From: Bryobacterales bacterium
GTDB lineage: Bacteria; Acidobacteriota; Terriglobia; Bryobacterales; Bryobacteraceae
Assembly: GCA_019261985.1 (NCBI GenBank)
Contig: JAFAQY010000135.1
Coordinates: forward strand, 1 to 38,934
Direction of reading: 5' to 3'
DNA: 38,934 nt
Part shown: piece by piece, positions 31,768 through 38,934 of the stretch
How the letters are laid out: the number at the start of each line of letters is the position of its first letter
Numbering within the stretch: the first letter of the stretch is position 1
Position numbers and translations under genes: made by a program
Notes under the pieces: model-generated
What the model was told of the DNA's origin: nothing
Databases searched by the model: none
The model's input: the letters and a program-made list of their open reading frames with translations, nothing else

Positions 31768-33609
31768 TTATAGCCGGCAGATCAGCAGCTCGCGCTCATA
31801 GATCATTTCCGGCGGGAGATGATCGTGAAGCTGGAGGAAAAGCTCTTCGTGCGCCATCACTTCGCCTTTCCAGGTGGCGCTGTCGAAGGACTGAAGTTTA
31901 TCGAACGTTTCCCTGGGGAAGGCTTCGAGGCCTTTCCATTCCAGGTCTTCATAGCGCGGCATCCAGCCAATTGGGGTTTCGCGGCCGAGAGCGCGTCCGT
32001 GCGCGCGGTCCACGATCCACTTCAACACGCGCATGTTTTCGCTGAACCCCGGCCACACGAACTTGCCGTTTTCATCCTTGCGGAACCAGTTCACGTGGAA
32101 GATGCGGGGCGTCTGGCTCAGATTGCGCTGCATTTTGATCCAGTGGCGGAAATAATCGCCCATGTGATAGCCGCAGAACGGCAGCATCGCCATAGGATCC
32201 CGGCGCACCTGACCCTGCGCGCCCGCGGCGGCAGCCGTGGTCTCCGAGCCCATGGTCGCGCCGATGTATACACCCGCGCTCCAGTTGAAGGCTTGATAGA
32301 CCAAAGGCATGGTGGTGGCGCGGCGCCCGCCGAAGATGAACGCACTGATGGGCACCCCGTCGGGATCTTCCCACGCCGGATCGATGGTGGGGCATTGCGA
32401 AGCCGGAGCGGTGAAGCGCGCATTGGGATGGGCGGCCTTAGCCCCCGTTTCCGCCGCGATTTGCGGGGTCCAAACATTGCCGCGCCAATCGATGCACTCC
32501 GCGGGAGGCTGGTCCGTCATGCCTTCCCACCAAACGCCTCCATCGGGCGTGAGCGCGACGTTAGTGAAGATTGAGTTTCGGGCCAGCGTCTTCATCGCGT
32601 TCGGATTGGTTTTCGCGGAAGTTCCGGGGGCGACTCCAAAGAAACCGGCTTCGGGATTGATAGCCCGCAAATGGCCGTTCGCGTTCGGCTTAATCCAGGC
32701 GATGTCATCGCCGACGGTCCAAATTTTCCAGCCCTCAAACCCCTTCGGCGGAATCAACATCGCGAAATTGGTTTTTCCGCAGGCGCTGGGGAACGCGGCG
32801 GCGATGTAGGTCTTTTCCCCTTTCGGATTCTCGATGCCGAGGATAAGCATGTGCTCGGCCATCCAGCCCTCGTCGCGCGCGATGTTCGAAGCGATGCGCA
32901 GGGCGAAACATTTCTTGCCCAGCAGGGCGTTCCCGCCGTAGCCCGATCCGAAGGACCAAATCTCGCGCGTTTCCGGGAAATGAACGATGTATTTTTCGGG
33001 ATTGCAAGGCCACGAGACATCCTTCTGACCTGGTCCGAGGGGCATGCCGACGCTGTGCATGCACGGCACGACGCGCTTGCTATCCTTGTCGATCTCGGCG
33101 TAAACCGGCATGCCGATGCGGGCCATAATGCGCATGTTCACGACGACGTACGGCGAATCGGTGAGCTGAACACCGATCTGCGACATCGGCGAGCCGATGG
33201 GGCCCATGCTGAACGGCAGCACATACATCGTGCGGCCGCGCATGCAGCCGTTAAAAAGCTCTTTGAGCTTCTTTCGCATTTCGAATGGATTCACCCAATT
33301 GTTCGTGGGGCCTGCATTGTCCTTCGAAAGCGAGCAGATAAAAGTGCGATCCTCCACGCGAGCGACATCGCTTGCGTCCGACCGGGCATAGTAACAACCC
33401 GGCCATAAATCCTGGTTCAGCTTGATGAACGTACCGCTATCCACCATCTGAGCGCAGAGCGCTTCGTTTTCTTCTTGGGAGCCGTCGACCCAATGAATGG
33501 ATGCCGGCTTGGTGAGCTCGGCCATCTTCTCAATCCATTTGAGAAGATGCTTGTTCTCACTTAAGGGCTGGCTAACATCGCGGGCCAAGCCATGGGTAGC
33601 TGTTGACAT
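31768..33609 (-). CDS. pckG: Phosphoenolpyruvate carboxykinase (GTP)
   Basis: The 613-residue protein matches the GTP-dependent family length. Kinase motif 1a with its reactive Cys is FPSACGKTN (273-281). Also visible are [20 protein letters not shown], the substrate loop [24 protein letters not shown] (metal site) and [20 protein letters not shown]. It converts oxaloacetate and GTP to PEP, GDP and CO2 at the entry to gluconeogenesis. ATG 33609 is chosen because family-like sequence begins there and the longer frame has no ribosome site; a TAAAAT at 33623-33618 lies eight bases before it, suggesting leaderless mRNA. Confidence 0.93.
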   Translation of the reverse strand: MSTATHGLARDVSQPLSENKHLLKWIEKMAELTKPASIHWVDGSQEENEALCAQMVDSGTFIKLNQDLWPGCYYARSDASDVARVEDRTFICSLSKDNAGPTNNWVNPFEMRKKLKELFNGCMRGRTMYVLPFSMGPIGSPMSQIGVQLTDSPYVVVNMRIMARIGMPVYAEIDKDSKRVVPCMHSVGMPLGPGQKDVSWPCNPEKYIVHFPETREIWSFGSGYGGNALLGKKCFALRIASNIARDEGWMAEHMLILGIENPKGEKTYIAAAFPSACGKTNFAMLIPPKGFEGWKIWTVGDDIAWIKPNANGHLRAINPEAGFFGVAPGTSAKTNPNAMKTLARNSIFTNVALTPDGGVWWEGMTDQPPAECIDWRGNVWTPQIAAETGAKAAHPNARFTAPASQCPTIDPAWEDPDGVPISAFIFGGRRATTMPLVYQAFNWSAGVYIGATMGSETTAAAAGAQGQVRRDPMAMLPFCGYHMGDYFRHWIKMQRNLSQTPRIFHVNWFRKDENGKFVWPGFSENMRVLKWIVDRAHGRALGRETPIGWMPRYEDLEWKGLEAFPRETFDKLQSFDSATWKGEVMAHEELFLQLHDHLPPEMIYERELLICRL

Positions 33610-33617
33610 ATATAGCA

Positions 33618-33623
33618 ATTTTA
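33618..33623 (-). promoter_or_regulatory. Putative -10 box of pckG (leaderless)
   Basis: TAAAAT on the minus strand ends eight bases before ATG 33609 with no ribosome site between. A possible -35 is weak. Confidence 0.35.
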
Positions 33624-33656
33624 TCGCGATGTGGCCGCAGAACTTAAGCTTCCGCC

Positions 33657-34646
33657 TTAATTTCCACTGAGTCCGCCGGGCCAACCGCCGCTCAAATGAT
33701 ATGTCACTGAGGGGCCGATCATTTCGACACGCCGGATCTTGCCGTTCTCGATAAGGAATGCCTCCGTTACGAGAATGCTTGAGGGCCGGTTGAAGCCTTT
33801 GAAGGCGTATTTGCGGCCGTCGGAGAGCGTGCCCTGGTTCACGGTGCCTTGATCGAAGACCGCATGCGACCAGACGACGCCGCGCTCGCGATCGACAACA
33901 GGATAGCGGCGGTGATGAATGTTCTGTACGACGAAGTAATAGCCGAGTTTGAATTGCGACAGGCAGTCCATTGCAAACCCGTTGATTGCGTCCGGCGGCT
34001 CATTCGGGGGCCGTGGAACGTTAGTGGTCGGGGCACCGTTTTCAATGCGATGGCAATCGTTGGTGAACGGGTAGTTACCTTTGCCGTCGAGTCCTTTGCC
34101 GTCGTTCTTTTGCAATCCGCTGAAGTAGCCGTCCGCTACGGAAATCAGTTCCTGGCGCGAGGCCTGCTGCGCCGCGGGCATGGATTTGAACCAAAGCTCT
34201 TCGGGCTTGTACGGCTTATCCATATCGGCGATGCCGGCGGGGCCGCCGCCGCCCTGCCGGTAGTAGACGGATTCGATTTCCGTAATACGCCCAAGCTGAA
34301 TGCGAAGCCGCACGCTCATCAGCAGAGCCGCACCGGCTTCGTGCATCGTCCCCATGAACGCGACCTGTCCGCCTTCGGGATCGGCGAAGTAGTGCTTGTA
34401 GTTGCCGATTTCGCCCGCCGTCTTCCAGAAGCCGTCGCCGACTTCCATGGGCTGATCGTTCTCGGTGTACATAACATCTTTTGACAGAGGAAGGCGCTTG
34501 GGGTCGTGCGCAACAACCGCGGCGAGGTATTGATTGACAAGGTCTTCGAGGCAAGCACGGTTGCAGTTGAGAGGGATCGGTCCGGTGGAAGTGTAGGCGG
34601 CCGGGACGAGTGAGAGGACGGCCAGTAGGGCGAGCGTGGATCGCAT
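33657..34646 (-). CDS. Secreted protein of unknown function, possibly two NTF2-like domains
   Basis: The 329-residue protein has a signal peptide ([18 protein letters not shown]). Residues about 28-130 ([49 protein letters not shown]) and about 155-310 ([50 protein letters not shown]) look like two related alpha+beta units of the NTF2/SnoaL type, similar to DUF8021 proteins. No catalytic residues can be assigned. GAGGAG precedes the ATG. It lies 47 bp upstream of pckG on the same strand. Confidence 0.65.
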   Translation of the reverse strand: MRSTLALLAVLSLVPAAYTSTGPIPLNCNRACLEDLVNQYLAAVVAHDPKRLPLSKDVMYTENDQPMEVGDGFWKTAGEIGNYKHYFADPEGGQVAFMGTMHEAGAALLMSVRLRIQLGRITEIESVYYRQGGGGPAGIADMDKPYKPEELWFKSMPAAQQASRQELISVADGYFSGLQKNDGKGLDGKGNYPFTNDCHRIENGAPTTNVPRPPNEPPDAINGFAMDCLSQFKLGYYFVVQNIHHRRYPVVDRERGVVWSHAVFDQGTVNQGTLSDGRKYAFKGFNRPSSILVTEAFLIENGKIRRVEMIGPSVTYHLSGGWPGGLSGN

Positions 34647-34671
34647 AAGCTTCTCCTCTATCAGAAAGATT

Positions 34672-35247
34672 CTAACCCGAACGCCGCGCTTGGTTGAGGG
34701 CTTGGAGTGTAGTGATCGATGATGGTGATTGTGAGACCCCGAAGCCAGTGAACAAACGCGGGTCGGGTGACACGGTGCATCGTATTTTCATTGAGTTATT
34801 GGGTTCGAATCGCAAATTACGTTTTCCGCGGCTTGATTTTGCGCCCGTTGCTCCGGCTCCCAGGTGGCGGTGGCGCAAGTAAGGGCCGACTAGAAGGCTG
34901 TCTTCACTGGCGTCGGGGGGCGACCCGGTGGCATTTTCCGGGCGCGCGATTTCGATATCGAACGCGGCCGTCTCAATTCCCCAGACGCGCATCTGACGCC
35001 AGCGGGCGATGGCCATGGTTTCGACGTGAAAAACCTCGATGGGAGTGCGCGGCTTAATTTCGGCGGTGATGGCTTCGAGAAGCTGGTCGAACAGCGCTCG
35101 GGATTCACCTTCGAGCACCACGGTTTGAGCGAGCATGCCATGGCGGAGGTTGTTGAGATTGGAGTTGTCCTTGCCGCGGGCGGTGACGGGTCCACGAGAG
35201 CGGGGTCCGTTGGCGCGGGAGGCTTGGATTTGTTTATCGGCGGGCAT
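34672..35247 (-). CDS. STGP/NALRHGL-type family protein, probably truncated
   Basis: The N-terminal part (ATG 35247: MPADKQIQASRANGPRSRGP, then NNLRHGMLAQTVVLEGESRA and IEVFHVETMAIARWRQMRVW) is related to the gene at 4243. The coiled-coil section present there is missing, and the last about 80 residues (from EDSLLVGPYL) look non-homologous, suggesting an internal deletion or frameshift near 34900. An upstream ATG at 35295 would add 16 residues. Function unknown, and it may be a pseudogene. Confidence 0.5.
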   Translation of the reverse strand: MPADKQIQASRANGPRSRGPVTARGKDNSNLNNLRHGMLAQTVVLEGESRALFDQLLEAITAEIKPRTPIEVFHVETMAIARWRQMRVWGIETAAFDIEIARPENATGSPPDASEDSLLVGPYLRHRHLGAGATGAKSSRGKRNLRFEPNNSMKIRCTVSPDPRLFTGFGVSQSPSSITTLQALNQARRSG

Positions 35248-35377
35248 GCTGAGGGAAGGATAGAAGGTGGAGGTTGGCGGCGTTTGGAGCGGCAAGGCGA
35301 TGATGTTGAATTCTTTATGAAAGGCGGTGTCTTTTGGCGGGGACCAAGCGTCTGAAAGCTTAGGGCTGGGTAAATGC

Positions 35378-36235
35378 TTACTGGCTGCCGCCCGCCGATA
35401 CCGCCGCGTGGGGACTGCCGTTCGCGGCGACGAGCCGCGGGCTCATCGGGCCCAGGTGAATATGCGCGCCGGTCGCCTTACCTGGCACGGCTTGGTTAAA
35501 TGCGAAATAAGGGACCCGGTGAGCTCTGAGATAATCGCGTAGCCAAATGCCCTCGGGCTGATCCGGGCGCAGCGCGACATCCACGCGGCCGCGATGATCG
35601 AAGCCCAGCGCGCGATGCACAGCCGTTTCGCCGTTGGCTGAGACGGGCAGCAGCTTGCCGAAGCGAAGATCGAAGGCGGTCTGGATGCGCGCGAAGATTT
35701 CTGGCGTGAATACGCCGTTGCCGTCATAGCGCTCGGCGACTGGTGAAGCTTCGGGAGGGTGCTCGGCGCCGGAGGTCTGCAATGCGGCGGCGGATTCGGC
35801 TTCCGCCATGGCGGTGGCTTGCCGGGCGAGGTCGGCGCGTGTCGCGGCCAAATCGCGATCCTTGCGCGCATAGTCGAGTTGAGCTCCGAGCTCTTCCAAA
35901 ACATTCGCCGGGGCTATACCTGCATCGACCTGCAGTTTGGCTTGTTCGAAGGCAGTCTTGCGACGCTCGAAGCGACGGTTGGCGGCGGCCACAAGCCGCA
36001 TGGCCTGCTCTTCGGTGAGATCGGTCAAGTATATGCTCTTGCGGATATCACTACCATCCATCGCGTCGGCGACCGCGTCCTCGGCTTTCTGCAATTGCAC
36101 TCGCGCTAAGGCGCCGGCTTCGACCAGCGCCCGCACGCGATTCAGCTCCATCTGCGCGCGAGCGACCTCAGTATCCTCCACCGGCTGGGCGGTTAGGAGG
36201 GCGCAACCTAAGAATAGGAAAATCAAAACTCGCAT
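35378..36235 (-). CDS. Secreted coiled-coil protein with C-terminal domain of uncertain (M15-like?) type
   Basis: The 285-residue protein has a signal peptide (RVLIFLFLGCALLTAQ), a long helical region at about 20-155 rich in heptads (AQMELNRVRALVEAGALARV, KTAFEQAKLQVDAGIAPANV), then a compact domain. That domain contains VHRALGFDHRGRVDVALRPD and PGKATGAHIHLGPMSPRL. Conserved-looking His/Asp and H-x-H positions recall M15 D-Ala-D-Ala peptidases, but the spacing differs from the classical motif, so this is only a suggestion. A periplasmic role on the cell wall would fit. Confidence 0.55.
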   Translation of the reverse strand: MRVLIFLFLGCALLTAQPVEDTEVARAQMELNRVRALVEAGALARVQLQKAEDAVADAMDGSDIRKSIYLTDLTEEQAMRLVAAANRRFERRKTAFEQAKLQVDAGIAPANVLEELGAQLDYARKDRDLAATRADLARQATAMAEAESAAALQTSGAEHPPEASPVAERYDGNGVFTPEIFARIQTAFDLRFGKLLPVSANGETAVHRALGFDHRGRVDVALRPDQPEGIWLRDYLRAHRVPYFAFNQAVPGKATGAHIHLGPMSPRLVAANGSPHAAVSAGGSQ

Positions 36236-36299
36236 TCCCCTTTATTTTCGCAGGCGCGGAGAGGCCGCCGGGCGGCTTCCGCGGACATGCGATGATTCC

Positions 36300-36815
36300 C
36301 GTGTGGAGCGAAGAGGACATGGCGGAGTCGACCCTTATTCGTGCCGTAGCGCGATTGGCCGGGGCAACTTCCAGCCCCACCGAAGAAACTGCAGGAGACT
36401 AAGAAACAGTTAACCGGCTCAGCATTTCCATCCATCAGGACCGTCGCGCGCCCCAGTTCTTTAAATGCAAACACATTTCGAATACCGTGCTGCCGGACAA
36501 AAACTCGTGGTAAACGGCCGGAGAGAATTCGGTGTGCAGGATGCCCCGTCAAGCACTCCGTGTTCATAGATCGAGCCGAAACTGGAGGAGAAATAGCCGA
36601 CTTGGGGGCGACCCACGCTCCATCACCTCTTTCCAGGCCGACAACGGTAACCGATTGAGAGCCTTCAATGCAATCGGGTCGTCCCAACGTTGATTCGAGC
36701 AGAAAAAAATAGCAGTATTCGCGCCGATACCGAGCGCGAGTGACAGCATAGCGACGGCCGTGACGACCGGGCTACGCCACAGGCGCACCGCTGCATACGC
36801 GCCATTTCGCTTCAC
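36300..36815 (-). pseudogene. ADOP permease remnant
   Basis: On this strand 36815 downward encodes AAVRLWRSPVVTAVAMLSLA then LGIGANTAIF, the first TM region of an ADOP permease. After a frameshift (around 36690) FVRQHGIRNVFAFKELGRAT, LMDGNAEPVNCFLVS and SFFGGAG correspond to its MacB-like periplasmic domain. The rest of the about 800-residue protein is absent. A degenerate match to the palindromic repeats (GTGGGGC... at about 36382-36352) follows. The fragment abuts the intron fragment at its 5' side. Confidence 0.65.
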
Positions 36816-36824
36816 CGCGCAAGT

Positions 36825-37025
36825 CTAACAGGAGTGACATCATGAAGCACCGCGGTTCACCTTGACGCTTCGCCTATGCTCAGACGACATCGACTCGTAC
36901 GTTTGCTCCACGCTTCTTTCAGACCCTCCGTCGCCGGGAGCGCCCTTGCGCTTCGCTATCACTTCACCTCCATCAGGTTGTGAAAAGGACTTTCACCTTC
37001 GAGCTGTCGAACATGCTCGGCACAC
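36825..37025 (-). mobile_element. 5' fragment of a bacterial group II intron (domain I)
   Basis: On the minus strand the segment begins GTGTGCCGAGCATG at 37025, matching the GUGYG 5' end of group II introns. It continues with GGTGAAAGTCC, GATAGCGAAGCGCAAGGGCG and GGGTCTGAAAGAAGCGTGGA, conserved in intron domain I as I remember it. After about 200 bases the similarity stops and an ADOP remnant begins; no reverse transcriptase gene, domain V or 3' end is present. The start lies two bases after the T-run of the terminator at 37028-37056, the typical insertion point of class C introns. The exact inner boundary is uncertain. Confidence 0.65.
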
Positions 37026-37027
37026 CT

Positions 37028-37056
37028 AAAAAAGCCCCCAGCGTGTGCTGGGGGCT
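37028..37056 (-). terminator. Rho-independent terminator of the CEMIP-like gene
   Basis: On the minus strand AGCCCCCAGC-ACAC-GCTGGGGGCT (37056-37033) forms a strong 10-bp hairpin leading into a run of six T (37033-37028). It lies 24 bp after the stop of the CEMIP-like gene. Confidence 0.85.
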
Positions 37057-37079
37057 CTTGCTCGGAGCAGGGTTGCTGC

Positions 37080-38934
37080 TTACCGGCTGGCCTGGAGGGT
37101 GGCTCCGCCACTAGGGCCGCTGTTAGGGCCGCTGCCAAGGACGTCACCGCTGGAGACAAGCTTGACCCAAAGTTCACCGTTGGCCTTGTAGTACGAGGTG
37201 GCGTCGGCCTTGCGAAGTGCATCCAGGCTGCTCTGCTCCGTACCCGACGCCGCGGTGGTGAAGCCCGGTAGCTCGAAGATCACCCACGAGCCTTTGTCCA
37301 ATTCCGTCACGCTGAGGGACAAGGATGGCCTTTCCGTGGTCACCTTGATCTCGGTGCCCGCTCGTACGTTGGTGGCACCGGTCGCGGTAAGCTCCTTGCC
37401 ATTGCGGCTGAGAACGACTGGGGGCCCCGCAGGTGCAGTGGCGCCCAGGAATCCGACTCTCGGGCCGACGACAACAGGGGCGCCACCCCTGCCGGCGACG
37501 GCTCCGCCGCCAGGCGCGGCAGCTACCGCAGGCCCGCCTCTACCGCCAGGCGCAGCAGCCGCGGGAGCCCCGCCTCTGCCACCGCCGGGACCCGCGCCTG
37601 CGCCACGACCTGCGCCACGACCGCCACCACCACCCCCGCCAACAGTCATACGCCCGATGTCGCCCTTGCACACGGCAGCGTTCCAGGTGGGCTTCATCTC
37701 GCAGGCGTCATCGATTGCGATTGCGTTGTTTGCGTCATTGATGAGAATGTAGGAATTCGGGACGCCGCTGACCGAGCCGTCCTTGTCGTTGAACACTGCG
37801 GTCTGCCAGCTCCCGTTGCCGTAATCGTCGTTGCTCCACTTACGCTCCATCGGTGGGAAATACACCGGCTTGGCGTTGATGAATTTCGCGCGCTGTACGG
37901 TGTTGTTGGAGCTCATTCCAAAGCTGGTATACAGCAGGTAAGAGATCGCTCCCGTCTTGCGGGTAGCGTTGTCCTGGAAATTCACGAAGGTGTCATTGTC
38001 CAGTTCATGATGGTAATCGTAGAACTCGTAGCCTCGGATCGGGAAATCCGCGATTTCGGGCTCGGGCAAGCTGCGGCCGTAAGCCTTTTCCGCCGGCGTC
38101 CTTGGATTGCCGATGTTCTCGGTTTCGCCCACGAACAGCGAATCAACCACTCGTGACGTAAAGGCAGAACGGCCGGCGTTGCCGGACGCGTGCGTATAGC
38201 CAATGGCGTTGTCGGCCACCTTCAAGTTCTTGTACACGTGCATCTCACCGCGGCTCCAGAGCCCGCCATTGCGGTTCTTGTAGCTGGTGAAATCCTCAAT
38301 GACCGACTCCACTTGAGGGCTGTTCGCGTCAGCAGGATTGGCAAGGGAAATATGCCCGCCGGTGGCGAAATGCCCATCGGCCCTGGGGCCGCGGTCGAAC
38401 ATGAAACCGTCAAAGTTCGAATGAGCGGTGTTGCCCTTGAACTCCCGCACCTGCGTTCGGCGCGGCCAGATTGCCTTGCTGATCTCCGTGCCTTCGAACT
38501 TACCCGTCGGATTCTGAGGCAAGGCGAACCAGAAACCTGTCGAGTCGGACCCCGCGGCCACATTGTCGCGGTAGATATTGTCCGGATTGGTGATCCAGAA
38601 AGTCGACGCCGTGTTGTCGGACGGGATCAGGATATCCTTGGCGTTCTGGCCGGCCGTATCGAAGTTCGAGGCGGGATTCTGCCCGAACGGGGCGAGGTTT
38701 GTCGCGACGCACGGCGCGTCCGGATGACACTTGGTCTGGATCCCCAGGTTGTGCACAAACTGGTTGCCGTGCTCCACGGCATCCTCCAGGAAGAAGCAGT
38801 GACCAATGTTGTTGTAGGTCACGTTGTTTTCAATGTGCAGGTCATTGGTGCCATGCACGGTCACGCAGCGGCTGTAGGTGTCGTGAATCGCCGAGTTCTT
38901 GATGTACTGCCCCTGCGCGTCGCCGATCAGATGC
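37080..38934 (-). CDS. CEMIP/CEMIP2 (KIAA1199/TMEM2)-like beta-helix protein, N-terminus beyond window
   Basis: The frame stays open to the window edge, so the start is outside; about 618 codons are present. Many segments match vertebrate CEMIP and CEMIP2 as I recall them: NIGHCFFLEDAVEHGN, TASTFWITNPDNIYRDNVAA then GSDSTGFWF, TAHSNFDGFMFDRG, YKNRNGGLWSRGEMHVYKNL, SLFVGETENIGN, FPIRGYEFYDY, FNDKDGSVSGVPNSYI and NAAVCKGDIGRM. These belong to the right-handed parallel beta-helix that follows the G8 domain. The animal proteins take part in hyaluronan depolymerisation. Here a Gly/Ala/Pro-rich linker (DNA about 37450-37640) joins the helix to a C-terminal beta domain of about 120 residues. Probably secreted; substrate unknown. 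A terminator follows. Confidence 0.75.
   Translation of the reverse strand, partial: HLIGDAQGQYIKNSAIHDTYSRCVTVHGTNDLHIENNVTYNNIGHCFFLEDAVEHGNQFVHNLGIQTKCHPDAPCVATNLAPFGQNPASNFDTAGQNAKDILIPSDNTASTFWITNPDNIYRDNVAAGSDSTGFWFALPQNPTGKFEGTEISKAIWPRRTQVREFKGNTAHSNFDGFMFDRGPRADGHFATGGHISLANPADANSPQVESVIEDFTSYKNRNGGLWSRGEMHVYKNLKVADNAIGYTHASGNAGRSAFTSRVVDSLFVGETENIGNPRTPAEKAYGRSLPEPEIADFPIRGYEFYDYHHELDNDTFVNFQDNATRKTGAISYLLYTSFGMSSNNTVQRAKFINAKPVYFPPMERKWSNDDYGNGSWQTAVFNDKDGSVSGVPNSYILINDANNAIAIDDACEMKPTWNAAVCKGDIGRMTVGGGGGGGRGAGRGAGAGPGGGRGGAPAAAAPGGRGGPAVAAAPGGGAVAGRGGAPVVVGPRVGFLGATAPAGPPVVLSRNGKELTATGATNVRAGTEIKVTTERPSLSLSVTELDKGSWVIFELPGFTTAASGTEQSSLDALRKADATSYYKANGELWVKLVSSGDVLGSGPNSGPSGGATLQASR

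Noticed and set aside
31819-32574. Long plus-strand frame opposite pckG
   Set aside because: It is antisense to a highly conserved gene and reflects GC-rich codon bias.
36291-36403. Short plus-strand ORF beginning MIPVWSEEDM
   Set aside because: Only 36 codons, no ribosome site, lies within the ADOP remnant.

Overview
The window looks like a chromosomal segment of an acidobacterium of the Bryobacterales / Candidatus Solibacter type. This is inferred from gene content: a long ADOP-type MacB/FtsX permease preceded by a PadR remnant, a CadC-like winged-helix regulator fused to a beta-propeller, an Oar-like TonB-dependent receptor with an N-terminal carboxypeptidase-regulatory domain, several secreted paralogues of one uncharacterised family, and many short palindromic repeats. 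No rRNA, tRNA, CRISPR array or phage module was seen.

Layout. 1-5130: membrane-anchored regulator (+), then a MarR regulator / membrane protein / broken DUF2141 set and a member of a family with an STGP...NALRHGL-type motif. 5170-9857: a three-gene redox operon made of a GltD-like flavoprotein with ferredoxin domains, a gamma-alpha fusion and the beta subunit of a 2-oxoacid:ferredoxin oxidoreductase. 9897-12741: PadR remnant and ADOP permease. 12821-15216 (-): a tight four-gene run (secreted family protein, DUF6152, DUF1801-like, BPL_N-type amidotransferase-like). 15474-18993 (+): GT4 glycosyltransferase, IF-1, UDP-GlcNAc 2-epimerase, single-AAA Clp-like ATPase. 19392-24156 (+): secreted TPR protein, YHS-type protein, TonB receptor. 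24316-28833 (-): alpha/beta hydrolase and three more secreted paralogues. 29000-36235 (-): MerR-TPR regulator, decayed VapBC, ThiE, zincin-like protease, GTP-dependent PEP carboxykinase and secreted proteins. 36300-38934 (-): ADOP remnant, a truncated group II intron abutting a terminator, and the C-terminal part of a bacterial homologue of animal CEMIP/CEMIP2.

The main novelty candidates are: (i) the CEMIP-like protein; (ii) the group II intron 5' fragment exactly behind the terminator of that gene; (iii) a modular family of GC-rich palindromes that truncates genes, supplies stop codons and encodes an N-terminal peptide, plus a 200-bp duplication carrying the end of a Clp-like gene; (iv) a 2-epimerase gene without a canonical start codon; and (v) genes whose -10 boxes sit so close to the start codon that leaderless mRNA is likely. 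All assignments are from reading the sequence; no database search was possible.
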